From the NCBI GenBank assembly GCA_027604705.1, contig JADHYV010000025.1, positions 186,001-250,000 of the forward strand: a stretch of DNA of 64,000 nucleotides, read 5' to 3'. A program made the position numbers and the translations under genes. This DNA is from Allomyces arbusculus (taxonomy: Eukaryota; Blastocladiomycota; Blastocladiomycetes; Blastocladiales; Blastocladiaceae). The notes under the pieces were generated by a model. That model worked only from the letters and a program-made list of their open reading frames with translations. It was not told the DNA's origin and made no database searches. This document shows positions 35,578 through 46,098 of the stretch, piece after piece (position 1 is the first letter of the stretch; the number at the start of each line of letters is the position of its first letter).

Positions 35578-35799
35578 AAAGAGGTTGAGTTCCCGAAATG
35601 GTTTGGATTTATTGGTTCCAAACGAGCACAAACGACACGGGTCGGGCGGCGCACGCCGGAACCGCGCAGTACCAAGAGAGATTGAACGAATATGGGGTCA
35701 CAAAAACGATGTAGCGCAAGCAAAAAAATGTACAGAGTTGCTTGCAAGAGGAAGATGGCGGTGCAAGATGCAATGACGAGGGAGCGGGCCGGCTCACGC

Positions 35800-36924
35800 T
35801 TACCATACGAGCAGCGCCATGAACACGGCGAGCGCGAGGAAAATGAGCGAAATGATAAACCAAAAGACGCCCCAAAACTGCGCGGCACAGCCGTATCCTA
35901 CACGCGGCCGAGTCGTCAGTAATCAGCACCGCGTCGGGGACCAAACACCACAGCGACACACGTTGTGCAAATACGGCCGCGTCGGAACTGTGCACACGGC
36001 GCGTAATCAAGTCCTCGATGATATCCCACAGACTATAGCACGACGACATTACCTGGTAACCGACCGAGACGGCCAAGTCAGCGCGCGAACAGGACCACCG
36101 CAACGACCACCTACGAGAAAAGAACGCACCCCGACAAACAGCACGACATATACGAGCCCCTGCCCGTTTGGTGTGAGCACCCAGAGCGCCGGGAACAGGG
36201 CAATAAACACGATCGTGAGCCCGCGCGTGAACCAGTCCTTGGCCCACCACAGTGTCGCAAGCAGGCACGCGCAAATCAACCCCGCGGCCACTTTCGACGC
36301 CGTGATATTGAACCCGCAAAAGATCAAAATCGACCCGATCAGCGACGACCCAATGTAGCCGGCCGGGAGTACGCAGCAGGTGCGCCCGCCGCGCATCTTG
36401 GTGACGCCGCCTTCGTCCGGGTTCACCTCGATCGCCTCAATGTGCGCACCCGTGCACTTGCCCGCGAGCGCGTGCCCAAACTCGTGGAAGGCGACCTGCA
36501 ACAAGCGGGGAGGGTGGTGAGCGGCCTGGAGCACGCGCGGAGGGACGTGGCGACGGCAGAAGCGGTCGCATACTTACCGTGATGAGCTTGAACGGGTAGA
36601 GAATGTGCTTGAGGACTGGAAAATTCCACAATCTGCAACGCAGAGCATGGCGCGTCAGCTCATGCCAACATTCGCCGCCATTTTACTCCATCCGTGCGGC
36701 GTATCTCGGCAGTCGGGTTCCGATAAGTACATCAAAATCGCGACAAAGTAGCCGCCAATCAAGTAGAAGGTCCATATTTGGTAGTCCGACGGGTGCTGCA
36801 GCTTGTAGAGAAAGTTGCGCGTAATCGCAGCCGGGTCGTCGGAATCAAAGACTTGCGTGAGTGGCATCGGCGGGCTGTCGGCCAGGACGGGCGGAATGAA
36901 GGACGGGAGCGGGTTCGGTGCCAT
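35800..36924 (-). CDS. M50B-like membrane peptidase (fungal/plant type)
   Basis: Five exons (36924-36731, 36632-36578, 36495-36130, 36052-35962, 35897-35800) give 267 residues, every junction in phase. A first TM (IWTFYLIGGYFVAILI) precedes the zinc motif H87-E-F-G-H91 in VAFHEFGHALAGKCTGAHIE, then VNPDEGGVTKMRGGRTCCVL and several TM helices. The conserved C-terminal region reads SCYSLWDIIEDLITRRVHSS, then DAAVFAQRYGC and a last TM ending MALLVW. This layout is that of the Peptidase_M50B family, whose substrates are poorly known. It lies tail to tail with the site-2 protease gene, 222 bp apart, without recent sequence similarity that I can see. Confidence 0.9.
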
Positions 36925-37262
36925 CGTTGCGAAGCTGAGGTTGGGCCGTGGATTTATGTCCAGTCGGCGACGTGAGGTTGGCGCCAAGGTTGAGAATGAA
37001 ATGCAACGAGTGTTGTGCGGGCTCGGTGTGGGTGGATGCCGGAAATGAAAATGCAGCGGCTGCAGGGATGAAATGTGGAGTGCGAGTTTTGCCAAGGCCC
37101 GGCCAAGAAACGTAGCGTGAAAACCGCGGCGTTGCATGACTGGCCTCTATCACGTTTCAACCTGGCCTTGACTCTCCATATCCATTCCATCAAATAATTA
37201 ACTATAGCTGATTTCTTGATGCCGCGTCCCGTTCTTGGTGCCTTTCTTGCCACCCGCGCCAG
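36925..37262. other. Promoter side of the M50B-like gene
   Basis: About 340 bp of normal CpG-rich sequence passing into the CpG-poor tract at its right edge. No exon is recognised. Confidence 0.4.
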
Positions 37263-39215
37263 GTGTGTGTGTATCGTTCTATTTATGGGCGTCTGGGCGT
37301 GTGCAGCTGTTTGGACAAGTTAGCCATTGTGGTCTTGCAGTTGAGTAGCATGTTGCAGGTTCAGTATGGCTCTGTTGCCATCATGAAGAGCAGCCGACTG
37401 TTGTTCTCGGATTCATGTCCCAGTACGATTTGCGGTTGGAAAATTATCAGCCAAGGCTTTGAAGTCTTGTTGGCACACCTCAAGGCATGTTGTGGTGTTG
37501 GCAGCTGGCCCAAAAAGTGGAAGTGTCATCCTTTGCTCCTGACTCCAGGTCTACAACATTGTCCAGCTGCAATGGCATTGACCACACGACATGCATTCCA
37601 GCATTCAACATGATAACAACTAGCTCACTGCAGCCAAGTCCAGGTCAATCTACAACACTTGTCCAGCTGCCACTTAATGTCTTTTGCATTGCTTCATTTG
37701 TCTACCTGATGAGCAGCACACACTGTCACCACACTGCAGAATCAGAGCTTGCAGACCTACACTCTTAACTCCATGCTTGCATTTTGCTCTTCAAGTCAGC
37801 AGGAGCAAAGATGATTGAAAAGAGGATGAAAATGTGGTGGGATTGGCACCAACCACAAGCATTGGCATGGTTGCATTCTCAATCAACCAGGTGGGCCAGT
37901 TTGCTGTGTTCAAAGATGATAATCATCCATGACTGAACTAGATTCTTTTTGCTGCATGACCACAACCACTACCAGAGTCGCATTGTTGTGTTGACACAAC
38001 AATGTGACTCTCGTGGTGGTCAACTGTAGCTGAGGTCTCACAAAAATGGTCCCTGCTGCCAGTTGTATTTGACCAAGTTTCTTGCCCATTCAATTTGAAC
38101 CACAGTTCGCCCATTTTCATCATTCCACCACACTGCCACTCACTGGTGCTCAAGAACAATGATGAGGACGACCACTTTATCCTGTGGTCCTGCATCATTG
38201 TGCCATCTTTGGTTACCAGGCTCTCCATGAGTGAGATCCAGCTGCATGTGCAATGGCCGCCTGACTCTGCTTGCATTCTTCTGTGCAGTCTGAAGCAGCT
38301 GACCCTCATAGAAGCTTACAGTTGCCAGTGTGACAATGATGGGACCAGCAGGTGTAGAAGACATGGGTCAAGGTCTTTGGCAGTGTCCCCAGCTCTGTGA
38401 CTGACCTGAAACTGGATGGCAAGACAGCTGTCCTGGTGCAGGCGATTCTGGCACTTGCACGGCTTGTTGCACGACTCCCCTACTTGGATCATTTGCACTA
38501 GGTCCTGTCACTCCCACAGTCTATGGAAATGATGCAGTTGTGCAGGCCAGGCCATGAACACAACTGCACCATCTCCATCTCTCAATTCTTGTTGGTGAAG
38601 AGGATATCAACCAGGACGTGAACTGGCTCACAGCAGCAGTGCCCACATCTGTCAAGTTGCTCCACATCGAGATTGCATTGTGATGCACCCAGCATGAATT
38701 GTCTGGCGTGTTGGCCATGACACAAAGTGTCCCAGTTGCAACACACTCTCTGAAGATCATGTACAATATCCAGCATTATGCCACACACTTTCATTGCCAC
38801 CTGCTTGCACCAATGCTCAAGTTGTTTTTCATTACATGCTGCCACTGCACATTGACTATTGACAACCAGCTAGCCCAATTTAGGCTCACAGACATCATGC
38901 CATCACAGCTCAAGACTCTCAATCTTGCATCATCTTGCACCAAAATGGCCTACAACACTTCATGAGCTAAATTTGAAATTCAATGTTTATTTGCAGTGCA
39001 GTGGGGATCCTGACAGACCAGCTGACCTTGATGAGCAGATTCAGGATGTATCAAGCAGTGTGTGTGGATTGAAGCCTTGCTGCCCAAGCTCTGCATTCTT
39101 GACCTGAATGCAGTCCCTGCAACCAACAGCATGGTCACAGGGCTAATTGAGCAGATGCCTGTGCACGCCCCCATGGCACAGATGGAGCTGTACATGCAAC
39201 AGGAGTAGGTGATAG
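37263..39215 (+). pseudogene. Decayed leucine-rich-repeat (RI-type) gene in a CpG-depleted tract
   Basis: Plus-strand segments in changing frames keep LRR spacing. Around 38320-38470 one reads LTVASVTMMGPAGVEDMGQG, LWQCPQLCDLKLDG and LVARLPYLDHL. Around 38690-38960 there are LLAPMLKLFF and MPSQLKTLNLASS, and around 39065-39200 PKLCILDLNAV, GLIEQMPVHAP and ELYMQQE. The pattern L-x2-L-x-L with G-P-A-G-V-x-x-(M/L) resembles ribonuclease-inhibitor-type LRRs, common in large fungal families. Stops and frame changes are many. The words ccaggtc...acaaca...ttgtccagctgc occur twice (37544 and 37641), as expected of repeated units. CpG is almost absent, whereas neighbouring genes are full of it. I read this as a silenced, deaminated copy of a multigene family. 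Confidence 0.55.
37974..38011. repeat. Near-perfect palindrome, 18-bp arms
   Basis: Left arm 37974-37991 and right arm 37994-38011 are inverted copies with one mismatch (CpG in the left arm against the deaminated form in the right) and a 2-base centre. Weaker pairing continues outward to about 37955-38030. It could be the core of a small hairpin or foldback element inside the decayed tract. Confidence 0.75.
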
Positions 39216-40445
39216 ACATGGCTATTGCCCAGCTCCAGGCCAAATCTTTTGTGCATGTGTTTATGAAAGTATGCAATCTTATGGTTGCTATGTTCTGTTA
39301 AGATCAATACTTTTTTATGTGTCACCCAGTGGTGGAGTGGAGTGAGAACATTGCACAATAAGAATGAGCACAAACTGTGGCAGTCACAAATAATTGTGAT
39401 GGCAGAGCTGCATCAAACATAATGTGACCAGGGGGCAAAGATGTGTGCTGTGAGCTTTCAAGCAAGCAATTCTGACACTGGTGTACACGATTGTGCAAAT
39501 GACAGGCTAACGGTTATAGCTTCACCACACACAATGGCCCAAGATGAGACATGAGTGGCAAGGCAAATATGAGGCCCCAATTGAACAGCTTGCATGTGGT
39601 TAGGTTCAATAGTCAGGATCTTGAGAGCAGCAAGCTCGCACTTGAAGTCAAGACCAGTGAGGTCAAAATGCCTTCTGTCGAAGTTCCTTACTCGTTACAA
39701 CGTTTTGTCAGTGGCAAAAGCTAACCTCAGCAGTCACAGTCACTCTTCTTGCTCCTTGCCTTGATTGTGATGCTGCAAAGCACAAGCGCCAATTGGGGTC
39801 CAAATTAGAACATGACAGCGCTGCGCGGCGATTACTTTGAAATTCATTCGGCATAACGCATCAGGAACATCTTTGTGAGCACGGCTTTGGGCTGACAGTT
39901 GTTCTGTTGTGGGGTTCTCAGGGCAGGGAGCCAAGGCAGATGCAAGTCCAGCACAAGAAATCGAGTCTTTGAAAGCTGCATATCAAAATTTCACGACCAA
40001 TGTATGCCCACTTTTCAATGCGACCGCCCGCCACTCGTGCTCCTGGCCACGTGCGCACTTCAACAGGCCTGCAAGCAAGTGTCTCAACAGCCAAACCAGG
40101 TGTGACCTGTTGGTCCAGTCAATGCCATTGATCCAGCATGCTCAGCCATGAAACTCGGCCAGATCAAACTTGACACGAAGCCACTGCGGCAAGATTGTAT
40201 GAATCGTGAACCTAGAGTCCGCCTTGATTTGCGCTGGCGCTGCCCTGTTGGTTGCAAATTGGAACGAATCAATCAAGCCTGAGGGAAAAGTACATTAAGA
40301 GCACATGTTAATTGACACAAACTCCAAAGGCATCAAACACATAACAAAAACGAATTCCTCCACCAAAACTGATTCCGTCCTCATGATCTCTGCCGCCCAC
40401 CCTTGCTCAATGCCGCCCAACTCATCTGCCAGCGCCAAGCGCGCA
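39216..40445. other. Right part of the CpG-poor tract, no gene recognised
   Basis: The low CpG, TpG/CpA-rich composition continues to about 40300, then returns to the genome norm at the phosphatase gene. No segment reads as protein with confidence. Confidence 0.5.
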
Positions 40446-42436
40446 TCACTCGACGGCCGTGATCCGGTTCGCGCCACTCGGCACCACAAGCGTCTTGTTC
40501 AGGTACGTCTGCATGTCGCTCGGTGCGAGCCCCTTGACCGACTGCACGTACCAGTACTCGACGCGCGCCTCGTTGGCCGTCAATTTCAGGGCCACATAAC
40601 CGTGCCGGTACATGTCGATCCATTGCGCGCCCGGGTTGCTGCGCTTCAATATCTCCGAGAAATACTCGGACTGCCGCTTCGAGTCGGACGCGGGTGTGCG
40701 CGCCGTGACCGACGGCGTCACGAATTCGGTGAAGACAATCGGCGCGTCACGGTCGTTGTCGTTGTGCGGGATGTTGCTCGCGACCGACGCGTGGAAGTCG
40801 CCTTTGGGTGGGTGGAGATAGTCGTCAAAGCGGGTGCGGATACGGAAATGGGGTGGGACGTGCCAAACGTACCCGTAACCAAAATGGTATTATTCACCTT
40901 GTTCTGCACCATCACATCCAGCAACCGCTGCCGCGGGGCCGGGTACCCGACCCACGCGTCGTTCGCAATCGGCGGCTCGTACCAAAGAAACTCGTGCGGC
41001 TGGTTGGCAAACATGACCTGGTTCCCAATCACGCGCCACGTCGCATTCGAATTGATGAGACCGGCATGCAACCACGCCTCCTGCTCGGGACCCATCAAAT
41101 CGCGGGTCGCATCGCGCCCACTTCCCTGCTCGTCGCGCCCTTCCATGCGCGTATCGAGCATGAGCAAGTCGACCATGGTCCCGACCCGGAACGACCGGTA
41201 GATGCGGTACTGCGCACCCGACGCGTTTGATGGCCGGATTGGAATGTTTTCATGGAACGCACGCATCGCTGCGAGTCGCCGCTCGCCCCAGGGACCATCG
41301 CGCCGGTCGTTTTGCTCGCGGGAACCACCAGGAGCCGATAAGTTGCCGTTGGTCGCGTTGATGCTCCACGCGTTGTCGGCAAATTCGTGGTCGTCCCAGA
41401 TCACGATAAGCGGCAGCGAGCGCATCATGGCCTGCTGCGACACGTCGGTCTGGTACTGCGAGTACCGCGTGCGGTAGTCGTCCAGCGTCACCAGCATCTT
41501 GTCGGGCACCGGGTCGCGGTCCGGCGGGAGCTCGCCGCCCGCGGGCGGGTACCCGTTTGTGGCGTAGTTGTAAATAATGTCCCCCAGGCCTAGAACCGCT
41601 TGGAAATCGGTCGAACGGTTCGCGATCGCGCCGTACGCGTGGAAGTAGCCGTGCTGGAAGTTGGCGCACGACGTCAAGGCAAATTGGACGCGGTCGGGCG
41701 TCGCGTTGCGCGCCGGGAGCGTCAAAGTCGTGCCCGTCGACGACACGGTGTCGCCTGAGGTGAACTGGTACCAGTACCGCGTCGCCGGATTCAGGCCGGG
41801 CACGTCGACCTTGACCTGACCGCGCAAAGTACGATAGGTGATGTTAGCGCAGCTGCCGGCTGGGTGATGCTCGAAGGTGAGACCGTACCGTGTACCCGAT
41901 GTCGGACGACGTCGCGGCGGTCCCGTTCTTGACAATCGACGTCAAGTTGCTGTTGGACGCGACGACGTAGTTGAGCGAGACAGTGACGTTGTCGGAAGTG
42001 TTGGGCGTGACTTTGGTCCACAATATCACGCGGTCCTCGAGCGGGTCTAGGGTCGGCGCGACCGTCAGACGGTTGTCTCATATCACAGCAACGATCAAAC
42101 CCACGCACCGCCCGACGCAACCCCATGTAGAAACTGCACGCTCGGCGGCGGTGCCTGCATGCCCCGGACCAGGTCGCGCGCGCGCTCGAGGAGCGTGGCC
42201 GTCGAAATGGCAAACTCGGGCACGTTGGCGTACGGACTGCTGAAGGCCAGGTTCGACTGCACGTGGCCGAGGACCGTTTGCAGGATCTGGTCGGCGGAGT
42301 CGGCGGCAGAGCGCGGAATGAGGTTGTGGGCATTGGTCGGCGGCCGCGGGGCCACAGACAAGTGCGCGGCAGCGGCGACGAGGACCGCGAAGAGCAGCAG
42401 TGCGCCGCGAATGCTGAGCATGGGCTGCGGGAACAT
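40446..42436 (-). CDS. Secreted PhoD-like alkaline phosphatase/phosphodiesterase
   Basis: Exons 42436-42109, 42076-41889, 41815-40873 and 40801-40446 give 604 residues, phases closing at GTGCGT, GTACGG and GTACGT. An N-terminal signal peptide (MLSIRGALLLFAVLVAAAA) is clear. The PhoD N-terminal module has FLHGVASGDN and DPLEDRVILWTKVTP, followed by a fibronectin-like strand set (DVPGLNPATRYWYQF). The metallophosphatase core has LTSCANFQHGYFHAYGAIAN, LGLGDIIYNYA, IVIWDDHEFADNAW, MLDTRMEGRD and, across the last intron, ILVTGDFHASVASN. Metal ligands typical of PhoD (Cys, Asp, Asn, His) are all in place. It likely releases phosphate outside the cell. Many N-x-S/T sites fit secretion. Confidence 0.93.
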
Positions 42437-42515
42437 GTTGCTGTTGGTTGGGCTTGCGGCGCGGTTACTGGCAGGCTAATTGGGTCGCTCGTCGGGGTCA
42501 GGTCGCTCAGCAGCA

Positions 42516-42578
<63 letters not shown>

Positions 42579-42957
42579 GGCTGTGGTCGGTTGGTGGACC
42601 ACCTTCACCGAGATGGAGCAGCGTGACGAGAGCAATCGGTTGGCGGCGGCGCGGGGGCAGCGACGCGGGTGAGAGTGCACGCAAACGAACGAAAGCGCGA
42701 GGCACACCGACGCGGTCACGCCTGCCTGCGAGACTGGCTTTGCTGTCGAGCTTCCCCTCTCGGCACGCGCGGTATAAAAGCTCCAACCACCCGCCCCCCC
42801 CCCCCCCCCCCAATCCTCCCGCGCTCCTCGCCCTCTTCACCATCTCATCTCTTTCGCGCGCCCGATCGTCCGACTGCGCACAACCCCCGACTCACCCACG
42901 ACGGCCCCGCTCGCTCCACGCACTTTGTCCACCACCCCACCACCGCCACCACCAACC
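42437..42957. promoter_or_regulatory. Divergent promoter with a long CGT trinucleotide run and a TATA box
   Basis: The two start codons face away from each other over 521 bp. A TATAAAA at 42773-42779 lies about 180 bp before the plus-strand start. A near-perfect TCG run occupies about 42515-42577. A poly-C stretch at about 42793-42810 follows the TATA box. Confidence 0.6.
42515..42577. repeat. (TCG)n microsatellite, about 20 units
   Basis: An uninterrupted CGT/TCG trinucleotide run in the spacer between two divergent genes, about 80 bp from the phosphatase start. It is not inside a coding frame in my model. Confidence 0.95.
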
Positions 42958-43498
42958 ATGTCGGCCGTCGCCCGCGCCTTTGCCTCGCGCGCGCGCGCCC
43001 TCCTCGTCCACTGGTCGCAGCGGCCCGCTTCCACGTCCGCCACGCGCCGCGACGCGGCCGAATCCGCGGCCTCGGTGATCGCGCCCGACGCCGACGAGTT
43101 TGAGCTGCAGCACCGCCCGCCCGCGTCCCCGGCCCCCGCCGCGTGGAACGACTGGATTGCGTGGATGCCGCTCGCGGCCCCGATGGCCGGGGCGCCCGGT
43201 GTTGCGCCGACAGCGGCTGTGAGAGTGGCGGAGGATTCGTCGTCGGGTAAGTTCTTTATTTTTTGGGTTTGGATTGGGCCGAGTGGGTGAGGCCGCGACT
43301 AACGGAGACCGTGTGGATGGAGGTCGTGCCACGGTTCTCGACGCGGCGGTCGACGCGGCTCGGCCTGCGACGCGCGGGTCGGTCACGGCGACAACGACGA
43401 CGCGGGGTCGAGGCCGCGGTCGGGATCAGGACCGCACGCGGACGATGAGCCCAATGCGCGAGTTTATTGTGTCGGGACTCGCCAACGACCCACTGTAA
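42958..43498 (+). CDS. Small protein with mitochondrial-presequence-like N-terminus
   Basis: Exons 42958-43246 and 43284-43498 (donor GTAAGT, 37-bp intron) give 167 residues. The N-terminus MSAVARAFASRARALLVHWS is rich in Arg, Ala and Ser and amphipathic, like a matrix presequence. The middle is Ala/Pro-rich with AAWNDWIAWMPLAAPM. The C-terminus ends MSPMREFIVSGLANDPL after an Arg/Gly/Thr-rich linker. I do not recognise the family. The very short intron lowers certainty for the second exon, although the ending MREFIVSGL looks protein-like. A TATA box lies about 180 bp upstream. Confidence 0.5.
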
Positions 43499-43718
43499 GG
43501 AGGACACGACGCGACAAGCCCGACGCCACTGGATCGGCGGCGCTGAATAGAGGGCGCAGACTTTGCATTGCGACGGGGCGAGACTGGCACGAGAGGAAGG
43601 AAAGCAGGAATATACGGCGCGGTTGTTGGAGTTCATTGGGGGATTTGATGCAAGTCAGATCCGGGTTGCACGGCCGGGACAAGGATGGGCTCATAACGAG
43701 ACTCTACATCACAGTCCA

Positions 43719-44617
43719 TCACGACGTCTCAACCGCGTTCGAGTCGTCCTTCTCCGTCAAAGTCTCCACGGCGTGAATGTCGCCCTCTCGGCTGCAGCGC
43801 ACCTTTCGATGCTGCCGCCATGCCTACATACGACAGGATCAAGTCAGCCCCTCGCTCCGGATTGCGCCGTCATCCAAGAGCACCAAACGCACCCGATGAT
43901 CCAGCGTCGTCACATCCTCGGCAGGCGCCACGGCGTGCACCAAATACCGCGCGAGCGTTGGCAATTCGGCATCTGCGACTGCCGCGTCCGCCGACCAAAA
44001 CCACGGGTCAACGCGAATCCCGTTCCGCGGATTCAGCACAAAGTTGCGCGACAGGTCATCTAATTGCGTTCAGCGTCAACCCTTCCCCTCCCCCTCCTCC
44101 AACCGCCTCCCCTCCGCACATCGCAACGTACCGACATGCACCGTCGTCGCACGCGTCCACGTTTCTGAAAACCGCGCCCAAATCAATGCCAACGCCTTGA
44201 CGTGCATCCGGCTCGGCCGAGTCGGCGACTCGGCGCGTTCAAGCGACGGCGAGCGCGACCGTGGAGTTACGGGGAACATGGCTGTCGCGTCGAGCGTGAA
44301 CGCGATCCGGTACGCGCGGCTACCGGTGTCGAGCAGGCCGAGCGTCGCGAGCTTGTGGTTGAGGAGGGTGCGCGACGATTGGCTCCAGATGGCCAGGTCG
44401 AAGCAGGCGTAGACCGTGGTCTGGAGGCGCGTGTGTGAGGGGAAACGTGGTGTAGAGTTGGGGAAATGAAGGTGCGGACCAGGAACTCATGCGTGCCCGG
44501 TCGGAGCAGGTCGTGCGGGTTGAGCGAGGTGGACTTGCAGTCGAACAGCGTGTGGTCGAGGTCGAGCACGAGCAGCTTTTTGCCGGGACGCGGCGGATGG
44601 ATCAGGTCGATGCTTGT
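43719..44617 (-). CDS. UBLCP1-like HAD-family CTD phosphatase, 5' part unresolved, apparent frameshift
   Basis: The supported exons are 44617-44480, 44420-44132, 44060-43894 (approximate, see below) and 43823-43719. The catalytic DxDxT is in IHPPRPGKKLLVLDLDHTLF. Then follow LRPGTHEFL-TTVYACFDLAIWSQSS, KALALIWARFSETW, DDLSRNF and VLNPRNGIRVDPW, and the end of the domain at TLDHR-AWRQHRK. This is the order in UBLCP1, the ubiquitin-like-domain phosphatase that dephosphorylates the proteasome 19S base (Rpt1). An extra A in the run at 44040-44043 (plus strand) breaks the frame between DDLSRNF and VLNPRNG: a sequencing error or a true lesion. The N-terminal exons, where a ubiquitin-like domain would be, could not be modelled. 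An open minus-strand frame at 45230-44701 may belong to it. Confidence 0.75.
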
Positions 44618-45373
44618 CTACCGATTCGACGCGTTTGCTTGGTCAATGGACTCCCAGATCTGAGCAGAGCAAGTCAATACACGACGGTCATACCATCATA
44701 ACGTACTGGTCAAACAGTGCTGCCGTCGCGGGCGACAGGATCGGTTCTCTCGGCAAGTCGTTGCTGACCGTCGCGTTGATTGAGAGCGAATCATCAGCAG
44801 AGACGGCGGGACCAGTCGTGCCTCCGCCCGCAGATTCCTCATCTTGATCGCGGGCAGGTTGTCGCCCGCGGCCCAATACCTCGACCATTTCACGACGCGT
44901 ATCGCACGGTTCGGGAGCGGGAACGGCTTGTCCATCGGCTGGAAGTGGCTCTGTCACGCAGCGGACAGACGTGCCAGCCCAGCCAGGCTTTTCTCGAGTG
45001 GGATGATCCTCGCTTGCGTATCCGTCAAGCAACTTGCTCGTTCGCGGCACCGCACTTGCTGCTTGAGATTCGACGAGATTGATGCCGTTGCTGGCACCGC
45101 GATCGTGCATGACGGTCGAGGGGGAACGCGCTGGCGAGCGTGTCATGGCAGCAATCGATCGAGATAGTCTTGACGGAGCTGAGAAGAAACTTGCGAGCAA
45201 TTTGGCCGACGTTGCGATCAGTTGCACCATGTGCTATCGTATATTTGAGCAAAATCATGGTGTGTTGGTCGTTGCTGCTCGAGTGCTGCAATGCAGTGTG
45301 TGGAGCGGATCTGAAAACCAAGCAGCATGGCTCCAAACAATTCTCAAAGAGCGCTTTGCTCACTCAAAGAGAC
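44618..45373 (-). other. Probable 5' region of the UBLCP1-like gene, structure unclear
   Basis: A minus-strand frame is open from about 45230 to 44700 and ends in DLPREPILSPATAALFDQY before a GTACGT-like donor. It is Ser/Ala/Pro-rich and shows no ubiquitin fold signature. It may be an N-terminal extension or unrelated. Confidence 0.25.
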
Positions 45374-46098
45374 TCACATATCATCATCCGACTCGTCCTC
45401 GTCATCCTCCTCTTCCAGAGCCGCCTCTAACGCCGACGCCGTGCCCGTCGCCTGCGACGCGAGACTCGCCACGTCCGACTCGTCGGTGCCGAGCAATACC
45501 GGATCGACCAGGTCTTGTACGTCCACGTCCATGATGTCCACGTCGCTCTCGGATTCCTCGTCCTCGTCTTCGTCGCTGCTGCTGGTGCTCGACTCGCCCG
45601 ACGCGCTCGTGGCCTCGGTCATGCGCACGTCGGCCGCTGGGGCTTCGGTTGCGGGGGTCGGGAGAGCGGCTTTTGGCGCACCGGTCGTTGCGTCGCGCGG
45701 TGCCGAAGTGCGCGCCTGGATCGCGGCTTGCGCGGCGGCTTCGTGCTCGGCGAGCGTGCGCCGCCACGAGTGCAGTTTGCCGATGAGCGACGCGAGCGTG
45801 GCTTCTTGGTTGGCGATCTTGACCGAGAGTTGCTGAATCTGCGGAGACTAATCGCATCAATCTTCCGTGCTTTCGTCTGTTTGCCAATTGGTGAGGTTCA
45901 TACCTCGAGCTCCGTCGACGGCGGCGTATTAGCCACGGCCGTAGCGAGCCTATGCCGCAACGTCGCAGCCGACGCGTCGAGCTGCGCGGCGGCGCGTTCT
46001 TCGGCGACCGGATCGAGCAAAGCGACGGACGTGAAGAGTTGGTCGAGGTCGGTGCAGAAGGCCGCTGCGAGTGCCGAAAAGGAAGGCGGTGTGCTCAT
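45374..46098 (-). CDS. Small coiled-coil protein with acidic tail (possible Mediator subunit)
   Basis: Exons 46098-45904 and 45838-45374, phase 0 at donor GTATGA, give 219 residues. The first 110 form two helices (FSALAAAFCTDLDQLFTSVA, LDASAATLRHRLATAVANT, IQQLSVKIANQEATLASLIG). The remainder is Ala/Thr-rich and strongly acidic (SSSDEDEDEESESDVDIMDV), ending in a second Asp/Glu run. The helical half is similar in length and layout to small Mediator subunits such as Med9, but I have no diagnostic residue and do not assign it. The acidic tail suggests a nuclear protein. Confidence 0.6.

Noticed and set aside
42515-42577. Regular repeat that might be taken for a CRISPR array or coding poly-Ser/Arg
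   Set aside because: It is a simple trinucleotide run without spacers, outside any supported frame.
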